DNA of 13,126 nt. It comes from Chloroflexota bacterium. Its GTDB lineage: Bacteria; Chloroflexota; Anaerolineae; Promineifilales; Promineifilaceae. Positions 1 to 6,218 of this stretch are shown here, piece by piece. Location of the stretch: the NCBI GenBank assembly GCA_024223125.1, contig JAAEOP010000249.1:1-13126 (forward strand). The letters are read 5' to 3'. Below the pieces are notes generated by a model. That model saw nothing but the letters and a program-made list of their open reading frames with translations, did not search any database and was not told the origin of the DNA. The translations under genes were made by a program, and so were the position numbers. The number at the start of each line of letters is the position of its first letter. Positions within the stretch are counted from its first letter, which is position 1.

Positions 1-165
1 ATGAGCGATACTCAGTTGGAAATCACTTTAACTGCGCTCGATCTGGCTTTTGCCGGTTGGGGGGACGTAACAGTAGAAAACCCCACTCCTGGCGGCGGTG
101 TATCCAATGTCACCCGGTTCAGGATTTTTGAATATGCGATTTCTTTGCCGGTCATCATCCGGTAA
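1..165 (+). CDS. C-terminal end of a large secreted or surface protein with an IPT/TIG-like module (partial)
   Basis: The frame is open from base 1 to a TAA at 163-165 and gives 54 residues. The ATG at base 1 is more likely an internal Met than a start, because the sequence begins mid-domain. Residues 7-41 have the beta-strand pattern of IPT/TIG-type surface modules: alternating hydrophobics, then a DVTVENPTPGGG segment, then SNVTRF. That layout is typical of the last module of multi-domain extracellular proteins. The chain ends in ISLPVIIR, similar to the YLPLI-type segment in the secreted CAP protein at 370-999. A strong hairpin follows 10 nt after the stop. The full-length protein and its function cannot be judged from this fragment. 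The IPT/TIG assignment rests on motif memory. Confidence 0.65.
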   Translation: MSDTQLEITLTALDLAFAGWGDVTVENPTPGGGVSNVTRFRIFEYAISLPVIIR

Positions 166-175
166 ACTGTAAACC

Positions 176-209
176 GAGACCCGAACCCCGAAGACGAGGT
201 TCGGGTCTC
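176..209. terminator. Strong 34-nt hairpin downstream of the surface-protein gene
   Basis: Arms GAGACCCGAACC (176-187) and GGTTCGGGTCTC (198-209) pair perfectly over 12 bp. Inside them, one C-A mismatch is followed by two more G-C pairs closing an AAGA tetraloop. The hairpin starts 10 nt after the stop at 163-165, so it probably ends or stabilises that transcript. No T-run follows on either strand, so it is not a classical intrinsic terminator. A REP-like dispersed palindrome is the main alternative. Confidence 0.5.
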
Positions 210-293
210 CAATAGTGGTCACCAACAATTGAGGTATTTGAAAAGACAATTTCTATATGGGAAGCATTTGCTATTTTAGGAGGGACATTAGAC

Positions 294-383
294 ATGCTGG
301 CTGGTTTGACATCTGTAATTGCATTTGTCAAATTTTGGTCATTCCAGTCCATTCTATTTCTGCATACGCTTAACGTGGCGTAG
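294..383 (+). CDS. Possible 29-residue hydrophobic small protein (or remnant of a longer gene)
   Basis: An ATG at 294 follows a near-ideal Shine-Dalgarno sequence AGGAGGG (278-284) with 9 nt spacing and opens a 29-codon frame ending TAG at 381-383. The product is hydrophobic: MLAGLTSVIAFVKFW, then FQSILFLHTLNVA. The same frame is open back to a TAG at 213-215, without another standard start, and reads as a plausible amphipathic stretch (WEAFAILGGTLDMLAGL). It may therefore be the tail of a decayed gene rather than a real small gene. The 3' end overlaps the last codons of the convergent CAP gene. An inverted repeat, TTTGACA (305-311) with TGTCAAA (326-332), lies inside. No family recognised. 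Confidence 0.25.
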   Translation: MLAGLTSVIAFVKFWSFQSILFLHTLNVA

Positions 384-999
384 CAAAATCCTGCGTCCAG
401 TAATGGCGGTAGTTTACCGAACCGGCATCATTAGCCAGATAAGTATAGCCAATGCCGATTTCTGTGTAACTGCAATTGAGAATGTTAGCTCGGTGGCCGG
501 GGCTGTTCATCCAACCATTCATCACACTGGCCGGGGAGCTGTAACCGGCGGCGATGTTTTCTCCCCAACGGGACCAACGATATCCTTGCCGATCAATACG
601 GTCTCCGGGGCTGGAATTATCGGAACCTGTATGGCTGAAGAAATCATTGACTGCCATATCATCACTGTGATCCCGCGCGGCCGTCACCAACTGATCATTG
701 GCTGTCAGAGGAGCGCAGCCGGCCGTCGCCCGCTCCTGATTAACCAAATCTAAAACGTCCTGCTCAAAGGGATGTAAACTATTCGATTTGAAAATCAGCG
801 GCAGATAGAGTGTTTCTGTGCCAACTGCACCCATATGTTCTTGGCTGATGGGTAGCGCTGTGCTTGTTTCTCCAGGCAGAGAATGGGTGGATGATATAAT
901 AGGGGGAATATCGGTTTGGGCAAAGAGGACGGCCGTAATCCCCAACAGTAACAACAAGTAACTCCCCATCAACAAGTAACGTTTGCCCTTTGTCATCAA
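370..999 (-). CDS. Secreted CAP/SCP-domain protein (YkwD type)
   Basis: This 209-residue protein has a basic N-terminus (MMTKGKRYLL) and a hydrophobic stretch at about 8-27, giving a signal peptide or N-terminal anchor. A Ser/Thr/Pro-rich linker follows, then YLPLIFK at 65-71, then a bacterial CAP domain from about 77 to the end. The CAP hallmarks are present in order: LVNQERA (85-91), ARDHSDDMA (108-116), FFSHTG (120-125), GENIA (146-150), SPGHRANIL (166-174) and YWTQDF (200-205). His123, Glu147 and His169 are the expected cavity residues. Bacterial CAP proteins are extracellular and their biochemical role is mostly unknown. The start is uncertain: TTG at 999 has GAGGAA 8 nt upstream, while ATG at 996 is the next codon. 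The gene begins 2-5 nt after the glycosyltransferase stop, which indicates co-transcription. Confidence 0.9.
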   Translation of the reverse strand: MMTKGKRYLLMGSYLLLLLGITAVLFAQTDIPPIISSTHSLPGETSTALPISQEHMGAVGTETLYLPLIFKSNSLHPFEQDVLDLVNQERATAGCAPLTANDQLVTAARDHSDDMAVNDFFSHTGSDNSSPGDRIDRQGYRWSRWGENIAAGYSSPASVMNGWMNSPGHRANILNCSYTEIGIGYTYLANDAGSVNYRHYWTQDFATPR

Positions 1000-1001
1000 C
1001 T

Positions 1002-1994
1002 TTAGGATTCCTCGAAATGACGCAAAACTTCCCGAATATGGTAAACAGGTTTGTTTTGGGTTTCATAATATGTGCGCACAATTAATTCGGCAATCAGCCC
1101 CATGACTAGAAATTGGACGCCCAAAATTGCCAGCAAAATGCCTAATGACAGTAACGGCCGATTCCCAATCTCCATCCCCTGAAAACCGGCCCAGCCGCCA
1201 GAAATGCCGGCCCACAATTTTAATAAAAATAGATACAACAATATCAGCCCGCCGCCACTGCCAAACCCTAGCCCCAAATAGCCAAACAAGTGCATGGGCC
1301 GGTCACTGTATTTACGCAAGAAAACCACCGTCATTAAATCCACAATGACGCGGAAGGTGCGGCTGATGCCGTATTTGGACTCTCCGGCTACACGCGGCCG
1401 ATGATTCACCGGTACTTCGGCCATAGAGAAACCAGCAAAATTGACCATCTCCGGGATGAAGCGGTGCATCTCGCCATAAAGATGGAGTTCTTCTGTGACT
1501 TCGGCGCGGAAGATACGCAGTGAGCAGCCCCGGTCACGCAGATGCACGTCGGAGGCGCGGGCAATGAGCCGGTTGGCAATGTAGGAGGGCAATTTTCGCA
1601 TCAGGAAAGCGTCTTGCCGGTTTTCCCGCCACCCATTGACAACATCGTATCCTTCTTCCAGTTTGGCGATCATTTTAGGAATATCGGTGGGATCATTTTG
1701 GCGGTCGGCGTCTATGGTCACAATATATTTACCACGCGCATAATCGAAACCGGCGGCAAAGGCGGCCGTTTGCCCATGATTGCGCCTAAATTGAACGGCG
1801 ACGACGTGTACATCTTCTGTAACCAGGTCGCTCAACAATTCTGTGCTGCCATCTGTGCTGCCATCATTTACAAAAACAACTTCGTAATTGATGGTTTCAG
1901 TGGCCAGGGCTTGCGTGATTTCGTTGAGAAACGGCCGTAGATTTTCCACCTCATTATAAACTGGAACCACAATAGATAAGTCTATTTCAATCAT
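1002..1994 (-). CDS. Family 2 glycosyltransferase, polyprenyl-phosphate hexose synthase type (DPM1/ArnC/GtrB-like)
   Basis: The 330-residue protein begins with a GT-A domain: LSIVVPVYNE (6-15), VNDGSTDGS (42-50), the DxD metal/nucleotide site DAD (95-97) followed by RQNDPTDIP, and DRGCSLRIF (154-162). C-terminal hydrophobic segments at about 236-260 and 281-305 are consistent with two membrane helices. This is the layout of enzymes that transfer a hexose, or in ArnC an aminoarabinose derivative, from a nucleotide sugar to polyprenyl phosphate at the cytoplasmic face. The sugar cannot be read from the sequence. The gene lies between a flippase-like gene upstream and the CAP gene downstream, on the same strand. 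The ATG at 1994 has no obvious Shine-Dalgarno sequence. A palindromic element (2012-2056) sits 17 nt upstream of it. Confidence 0.92.
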   Translation of the reverse strand: MIEIDLSIVVPVYNEVENLRPFLNEITQALATETINYEVVFVNDGSTDGSTELLSDLVTEDVHVVAVQFRRNHGQTAAFAAGFDYARGKYIVTIDADRQNDPTDIPKMIAKLEEGYDVVNGWRENRQDAFLMRKLPSYIANRLIARASDVHLRDRGCSLRIFRAEVTEELHLYGEMHRFIPEMVNFAGFSMAEVPVNHRPRVAGESKYGISRTFRVIVDLMTVVFLRKYSDRPMHLFGYLGLGFGSGGGLILLYLFLLKLWAGISGGWAGFQGMEIGNRPLLSLGILLAILGVQFLVMGLIAELIVRTYYETQNKPVYHIREVLRHFEES

Positions 1995-2011
1995 AAGGAA
2001 CTTACTTTTAG

Positions 2012-2056
2012 GAGATTAGAAATTGGAGATTAAAAGATCGGGCAATCGCCAATCTC
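2012..2056 (-). repeat. Intergenic palindromic element, copy 1 (upstream of the DPM1-like gene)
   Basis: On the plus strand the copy starts GAGATTAGAAATTGGAGATT and ends AATCGCCAATCTC, so the ends are imperfectly inverted. The same end pattern recurs at 4901-4944 and 6173-6211. It lies 17 nt upstream of the ATG at 1994. It could be a leader hairpin or a REP-like repeat. Confidence 0.5.
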
Positions 2057-2065
2057 CATGTTTAA

Positions 2066-2098
2066 TAAGTAACCACACTCTACTGTTGGGGTTACTTA
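2066..2098 (-). terminator. Possible hairpin terminator after the flippase-like gene
   Basis: Arms TAAGTAACC (2066-2074) and GGTTACTTA (2090-2098) are perfect 9-bp inverted repeats around a 15-nt loop. They begin 6 nt beyond the flippase stop codon. The arm is AT-rich and no good T-run follows, so termination strength is uncertain. It may instead partly separate this gene from the downstream glycosyltransferase or mark an RNA processing site. Confidence 0.35.
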
Positions 2099-2104
2099 GA
2101 GTAA

Positions 2105-3091
2105 TCACAATTTTTCAACACGCGGCGTCCGCATTGTTTGCAGCACACTACGTACAGCAAACAGCAGACCGCCTATTAGACCGGTGCTGAAACGCAAGAA
2201 ATAAAATGCCAATGACATGGCGATGGCATAAGAAGCGGATACACCCATCGGCACAAACAGTAATTGGTAAACAGCTTCCCGTGTTCCCAAACCATTAAAG
2301 GCAATGGGCAGCAAATTAACAATGGCAATCAAGGGTACAAATAAAAAGAACAGGCTGAGAGGCAAATCCACATTGAGAGCGATGGCGATGGCGTATTGTA
2401 CCAATACCAGGCTAATGGTGAATGGTAAGCTGATGGAGAGTGATTTAACCAGCACCGGCAACGGATAACGGTTTATGGTATCAGCCAGATTTTCTAATGA
2501 ATTGTAACGAGGTAGACGGCGTACAGCGGGGATGAAACGTTCTATAATGCTTAAAATATTTATCCAGCGCAGTAACAAGAATCCCACCGGAATGCCGATG
2601 CTAAATAAAGCAATAATGGCCCATATTGCCGCTGGCAGATTGATGTCTGCGGTACGTCCTAAAGCGTTTAAGGTCAGCGCAATTAAGGCAATTAAGGAAG
2701 AACCCAACAACCCGGTTAACCGATCCATGACCACAGAACTGAGGGCTTCGGCGCCACGGCCGTAACGCTGGCGCAAATTGACCACCTTAACTACATCACC
2801 GCCAAACCCACTGGGAATAAAATTGTTGGCGAAAAATCCCAGATAATACAGGTAAAGCAAATGGCCGAAAGAGGGTCTCTCATTGAGAGAATGTAGTAAG
2901 ATAAACCAGCGGTAAGCGCGGATAACGACGTTGATTTCAAACAGTAGAAAAGCGAAAAAATACCAGCCAAAATTAATCGTGGTATAAATTTCGATGATCG
3001 ACCCTAGACCGACCTTACGAATAAATATGGCTAAAAGGCCAAAACTTAATATGATTTGCAGGATACCCCGCAGCTTCTTATTCTTTAACAT
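2105..3091 (-). CDS. Flippase-like integral membrane protein (LPG_synthase_TM / UPF0104, YbhN/AglD family)
   Basis: With the ATG at 3091 the product has 328 residues, almost entirely hydrophobic helices. Family motifs are NNFIPSGFGGDVVK (89-102 in this numbering), MDRLTGLLGS (122-131) and the late AFNGLGTREA (264-273). This family includes the membrane domain of lysylphosphatidylglycerol synthase and proteins proposed to move lipid-linked sugars or lipids. A soluble MprF-type C-terminal domain is absent. Next to a polyprenyl-phosphate glycosyltransferase, a role in lipid-linked sugar handling is a reasonable inference. An in-frame GTG at 3118 would add nine residues. I prefer the ATG because an extended -10 promoter (TGTTATAAT, 3101-3109) lies between the two and would place transcription start just before the ATG. 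No Shine-Dalgarno is visible, in keeping with a leaderless message. Confidence 0.85.
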   Translation of the reverse strand: MLKNKKLRGILQIILSFGLLAIFIRKVGLGSIIEIYTTINFGWYFFAFLLFEINVVIRAYRWFILLHSLNERPSFGHLLYLYYLGFFANNFIPSGFGGDVVKVVNLRQRYGRGAEALSSVVMDRLTGLLGSSLIALIALTLNALGRTADINLPAAIWAIIALFSIGIPVGFLLLRWINILSIIERFIPAVRRLPRYNSLENLADTINRYPLPVLVKSLSISLPFTISLVLVQYAIAIALNVDLPLSLFFLFVPLIAIVNLLPIAFNGLGTREAVYQLLFVPMGVSASYAIAMSLAFYFLRFSTGLIGGLLFAVRSVLQTMRTPRVEKL

Positions 3092-3100
3092 AGGCAAGGG

Positions 3101-3109
3101 ATTATAACA
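3101..3109 (-). promoter_or_regulatory. Extended -10 promoter for the flippase-like gene
   Basis: The minus strand reads TGTTATAAT, a perfect TGnTATAAT extended -10 box. No convincing -35 hexamer lies 17 nt upstream, which extended -10 promoters tolerate. Transcription would start around 3094, about 3 nt before the ATG at 3091, giving a leaderless or nearly leaderless message. Confidence 0.5.
3103..3108 (+). promoter_or_regulatory. Possible -10 box for the divergent glycosyltransferase gene
   Basis: TATAAC on the plus strand overlaps the minus-strand TATAAT. It would start transcription near 3115, upstream of the GGAG ribosome site at 3123-3126 and the TTG start at 3136. The -35 region (TTCTTT around 3081) is weak, so the call is tentative. 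Confidence 0.3.
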
Positions 3110-3135
3110 TAGAGACACAAACGGAGAAGTGAATT

Positions 3136-4164
3136 TTGTTAGACTTAGATGACAATTTACAAACGATTGCTATTCTCAATGATGACCCCATAACACAAAC
3201 AATGATGCCGGTTTCGCTGATTGTAACGGTAAAAGATGAAGGTGAGGCAATACGGCCGCTGCTTGATTCCCTCATCCAACAAACCCGCCTGCCTGATGAG
3301 GTGGTTATTTGTGATGGCGGTTCCAAAGATAATACGCTGGAAATTATTGCTGAGTACAAACGGTGGCTGCCTTTGCAGCTACTGGTTGCGCCGGGGGTTA
3401 ACATCAGTCAGGGACGTAATCTGGCAATTAATGCCGCGGCCGGACCGATTATTGCCGCTACTGACGCCGGGGTAGTATTGTCTCCCTGTTGGCTGGAAGA
3501 AATTGTGCAACCGATTGAAATGGGACAGACGGCCGTAACTGCCGGTTGGTTTGAAGCTGACCCTTATACGGATTTTGAAGTGGTTATGGGAGCCACCGTT
3601 CTTCCCACTCGTCAGGATATTGACCCGGAAACCTTTTTACCATCCAGTCGTTCGGTGGCCTTCTTAAAAAATGCCTGGTCTTACGTCGGCGGCTACCCGG
3701 AATGGCTGGATTACAGCGAAGATTTAATGTTTGATTTTGCGCTGCGAGAAAAGTATGGGGCGTTTGTGTTTGTAGACACGGCCGTCGCTTACTTCCGCCC
3801 CCGCAGCAGCCTGACCGCCTTCTTCAAACAATATTACAATTACAGCCGCGGCGACGGTAAAGCCAACTTGTGGCTGCTACGTCATCTGGTCCGCTACGCG
3901 ACCTATCTCATCGCTCTCCCCTTCATCTTGCGCCTCATCTGGCGTGAAAAAGCGTTGGGTTGGGTTTTGTTTTTTGTCGGAACCGGCGCTTACTGCCGCC
4001 GCCCAGCCGAACGGCTATGGGAAAATACCTGGGGCTGGCGTCCCCCTTCTCGCCTGCGTGCCCTGGCCCTTATTCCTATCATTCGGCTGGTGGGAGATGT
4101 GGCTAAAATGTTGGGCTATCCCGTAGGTGTATGGTGGCGTTGGCAGCGTCGCCAAAAACCATAA
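3136..4164 (+). CDS. Family 2 glycosyltransferase with C-terminal membrane segments
   Basis: The 342-residue protein has a GT-A fold: MMPVSLIVTVKDE (23-35), VICDGGSKDNT (57-67), DAG at 110-112 in the DxD position (ATDAGVVLSP) and YSED (193-196) as the acceptor-side acidic motif. Hydrophobic segments at about 254-268 and 273-285 and a basic tail suggest membrane attachment on the cytoplasmic side. It resembles single-sugar transferases of cell-surface glycan assembly; donor and acceptor are unknown. The TTG start at 3136 is supported by GGAG 9 nt upstream. ATG codons at 3202 and 3205 lie directly before the conserved domain but have no ribosome site, so the first 22 residues are uncertain. The gene diverges from the flippase gene and converges with the SDR gene, with only 16 nt between their stop codons. 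Confidence 0.9.
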   Translation: MLDLDDNLQTIAILNDDPITQTMMPVSLIVTVKDEGEAIRPLLDSLIQQTRLPDEVVICDGGSKDNTLEIIAEYKRWLPLQLLVAPGVNISQGRNLAINAAAGPIIAATDAGVVLSPCWLEEIVQPIEMGQTAVTAGWFEADPYTDFEVVMGATVLPTRQDIDPETFLPSSRSVAFLKNAWSYVGGYPEWLDYSEDLMFDFALREKYGAFVFVDTAVAYFRPRSSLTAFFKQYYNYSRGDGKANLWLLRHLVRYATYLIALPFILRLIWREKALGWVLFFVGTGAYCRRPAERLWENTWGWRPPSRLRALALIPIIRLVGDVAKMLGYPVGVWWRWQRRQKP

Positions 4165-4180
4165 TCCGACAAGCTGTAAT

Positions 4181-4885
4181 TTAGACTGACCGCGTAATGC
4201 CCCCATCTACCCGAATATTTTGGCCGGTAATATACCCGGCATCCTCAGATAGTAGAAAGGCAACTGTTTTGGCTATTTCCATTACCGTACCTGGCCGGTG
4301 CAGGGGAATGGCGTCCAGGCGGTTTTCATCCACTTCATAACTGGCAATGTAACCGGGCAAAACATTATTCATGCGAATGTTGTCGGCCGCATACCGATCA
4401 GCATACAACTTACTGAAACTACCCAACGCCGCCCGCAGTGACGATGAAATAGGGAAGGCCATCGATGGCTCAAAGGCGGCAAAGGTGGAGATGTTGACAA
4501 TGGCTCCACCCCCCTGTTTTTGCATAATGGGCGTCACCAACCGGGCCAACCGCACCACATTCAAAACCAGCAAATCCAGGGCGTCGTGCCACGCTTCATC
4601 GCTGATTTCCAGCAACTCTCCTTTGGGTACATGGCCGGTATTGTTGACGAGGGTGTCAACACGGCCGTACTTATTCATCGTCTCTTCTACTAATCGCTGC
4701 AAATCGGCCGTTTCTGTCACCGACCCTTGCAGCCCCAATCCACCCAACTCGGCCGCCAGCGCCACCGACCTCGCCGACACAGACATCAACGCCACTGCAT
4801 ATCCTCGACTGGCTAATTCACGAGCGCAGGCTGCCCCCATGCCTCGGCCGGCCGCTGTAATAATAGCTACTTTTTGATTTGTCAT
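4181..4885 (-). CDS. Short-chain dehydrogenase/reductase (SDR) family protein lacking the YxxxK pair
   Basis: This 234-residue Rossmann protein has a nucleotide-binding motif TAAGRGMG (10-17), NNTG (81-84) in place of NNAG, and IVNIS with Ser133 as the usual catalytic serine. Further on are MNNVLPGYI (172-180) and the C-terminal end AGYITGQNIRVDGG (216-229). The expected YxxxK is replaced: aligning on AAL (152-154), the Tyr position is Ser147 and the Lys position Arg151 (SSSLRAAL). Cofactor binding looks intact, but classical reductase chemistry is doubtful. I recall related SDRs with a similar SxxLRA segment, so this may be a defined subgroup rather than decay. The nearest upstream gene on the strand is the methyltransferase, 51 nt away, with a palindromic repeat between them. 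The ribosome site is weak (ACGGAT). Confidence 0.88.
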   Translation of the reverse strand: MTNQKVAIITAAGRGMGAACARELASRGYAVALMSVSARSVALAAELGGLGLQGSVTETADLQRLVEETMNKYGRVDTLVNNTGHVPKGELLEISDEAWHDALDLLVLNVVRLARLVTPIMQKQGGGAIVNISTFAAFEPSMAFPISSSLRAALGSFSKLYADRYAADNIRMNNVLPGYIASYEVDENRLDAIPLHRPGTVMEIAKTVAFLLSEDAGYITGQNIRVDGGITRSV

Positions 4886-4900
4886 ATCCGTTTTTCCAAT

Positions 4901-4944
4901 GAGATGAGAGACTGATTGTCCTGAAATCTCCAGTCTCTAATCTC
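4901..4944 (+). repeat. Intergenic palindromic element, copy 2 (upstream of the SDR gene)
   Basis: Arms GAGATGAGAGACTG (4901-4914) and CAGTCTCTAATCTC (4931-4944) pair over 14 bp with one mismatch around a 16-nt loop. The copy is inverted relative to copies 1 and 3: AATCTCC followed by TCTAATCTC appears on the plus strand here. It lies 15 nt upstream of the SDR start and overlaps the last two codons and the stop of the methyltransferase gene. Confidence 0.55.
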
Positions 4945-6166
4945 CAATTTCCCAAACTCCGACCACATCCACATAATACGTTTGCGGCCGTAAATCTACT
5001 GGTTGAATTTGTAAAAGTTTGTAGCCGCTTTCAGTTAGCTGACGGCCGTCCCGCGCAAACGTCGCAATATCTGAACTGGCATAAACAATGCGCGACGGCC
5101 GTAAATCAACTACCAACTTCACCGCCTCTCGTGAAAGCCCCTGTCGCGGTGGGTGCATAACCAGCACATCAGGTTTTATGTCTAGCCGGGGCAAAGCTTC
5201 TTCTACACGGCCTTCGTACAGAGAAACATTGTCGGCCTGGGGTAGATTTACGGCCGTGTCTGCCACCGCATCTGGATTCATCTCTACTGCCACTACCTCG
5301 GCCGCCTGTTCCGCCAGAAATGCAGTTAATGCACCCACGCCACTGTACAGTTCCAGCGCCGTTTCCCTTCCCAATAACTGTGCCTGTTGTAACACAGTGT
5401 TTACCAGCAGTTCCATTCCCTCTGGGCTGGCCGCAAAATCGCAGCCGGCCGACACACGAAAATCCCGCCCCTGCACAGATTGGATGGTAAAGTTGTCGCC
5501 GAAGAGGTTAACGGCCGTTTTATCAGGCAGCACGATCACCATCGAAACAGGGAAATTAGCTTCCAGGCGGGGTGGTTCTACGCCATCCACTTCCACGGCC
5601 GCCAACAAAGCCTCATCATCCCCCACCCACAAAGATAGTTTGCGTAAACCGGGCAAATCCAGGTCTACATCTTGCCGCAGTTCCAACAGTTCTGGCCGGG
5701 TGATGGGGCAGGTTTCGATAGGAATGACTCGCCGCTCTACCGGCGACCAGAATCCCAGTCCGCCCTCTTTTACCGGGCTGAGGTGCATTTGGACATTGTA
5801 ATGCCACGGCCGTGGGTTGGCTAATGTGGCGGCCACAGGCGTTTCCTTAAAATGCCCAATCCGTTCCATCTGGTCTTGTACGATGGTTTGTTTAACCTGG
5901 AGTTGTCTCTGGTAGCTCATATGCTGAAAATGACAGCCGCCGCAAACGGTAAAATGGGGACAGCGTGGTTCGATACGGTCGGGCGACGGCCGTAACACTT
6001 CCACCAAATGAGCATGGGCTATTTTCCCCTTTTCCGTATGAATTTCAGCCCGCACCTTTTCGCCAGGGATACCATAGGGCACAAACAGTGTACGCCCCCG
6101 TTTAGCCCGCGCCACAGCAGCTCCGCCGTTAGCAATTGTTGTTAAATCTAAGGTTAGTTTTTCCAT
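4937..6166 (-). CDS. TrmA/RumA-family RNA methyltransferase homologue with a degenerate active site
   Basis: The 409-residue protein has the full layout of SAM-dependent RNA uracil-C5 methyltransferases. There is an N-terminal TRAM-like beta domain (about 1-60) and 4Fe-4S cysteines Cys69, Cys75 and Cys78 (CPHFTVCGGC) plus a likely fourth, Cys153. The SAM motif is LELYSGVGALTAFLA (271-285). Key catalytic positions differ from the family. The nucleophile motif, normally YxSCxPxTxARD, is YASSDIATFARD (362-373), with Ser365 in place of Cys. DPPR is HPPR (338-341). FFQ is FAA (244-246). The late HVE is YVD (398-400). The cluster and SAM sites look kept, but 5-methyluridine chemistry through a Cys adduct is unlikely. 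The ATG at 6166 lacks a Shine-Dalgarno, and a palindromic element lies 6 nt upstream. Confidence 0.88.
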   Translation of the reverse strand: MEKLTLDLTTIANGGAAVARAKRGRTLFVPYGIPGEKVRAEIHTEKGKIAHAHLVEVLRPSPDRIEPRCPHFTVCGGCHFQHMSYQRQLQVKQTIVQDQMERIGHFKETPVAATLANPRPWHYNVQMHLSPVKEGGLGFWSPVERRVIPIETCPITRPELLELRQDVDLDLPGLRKLSLWVGDDEALLAAVEVDGVEPPRLEANFPVSMVIVLPDKTAVNLFGDNFTIQSVQGRDFRVSAGCDFAASPEGMELLVNTVLQQAQLLGRETALELYSGVGALTAFLAEQAAEVVAVEMNPDAVADTAVNLPQADNVSLYEGRVEEALPRLDIKPDVLVMHPPRQGLSREAVKLVVDLRPSRIVYASSDIATFARDGRQLTESGYKLLQIQPVDLRPQTYYVDVVGVWEIGD

Positions 6167-6172
6167 GATTTT

Positions 6173-6211
6173 GAGATTAGAGCTTGGATGTTGCCTATAA
6201 TCACCAATCTC
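6173..6211 (-). repeat. Intergenic palindromic element, copy 3 (upstream of the methyltransferase gene)
   Basis: The plus strand begins GAGATTAGAGCTTGGA and ends AATCACCAATCTC, matching both ends of copy 1 (2012-2056) with a shorter, different middle. It fills the gap between the methyltransferase start (6166) and the CPBP protease stop (6219). A further TCAATCTCT follows directly. Confidence 0.5.
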
Positions 6212-6218
6212 TCAATCT

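Noticed and set aside
319..753. A 144-codon plus-strand frame opposite the CAP gene
   Set aside because: The minus-strand frame has a signal peptide and all CAP motifs. The plus frame has none.
4371..4877. A 168-codon plus-strand frame opposite the SDR gene
   Set aside because: It is an antisense shadow of a clearly coding SDR frame with conserved motifs, and its own product has low-complexity composition.
5088..5801. A 237-codon open frame on the plus strand opposite the methyltransferase gene
   Set aside because: The protein is Ser/Thr/Arg-rich with no family pattern. It mirrors the real gene, and no ribosome site supports it.
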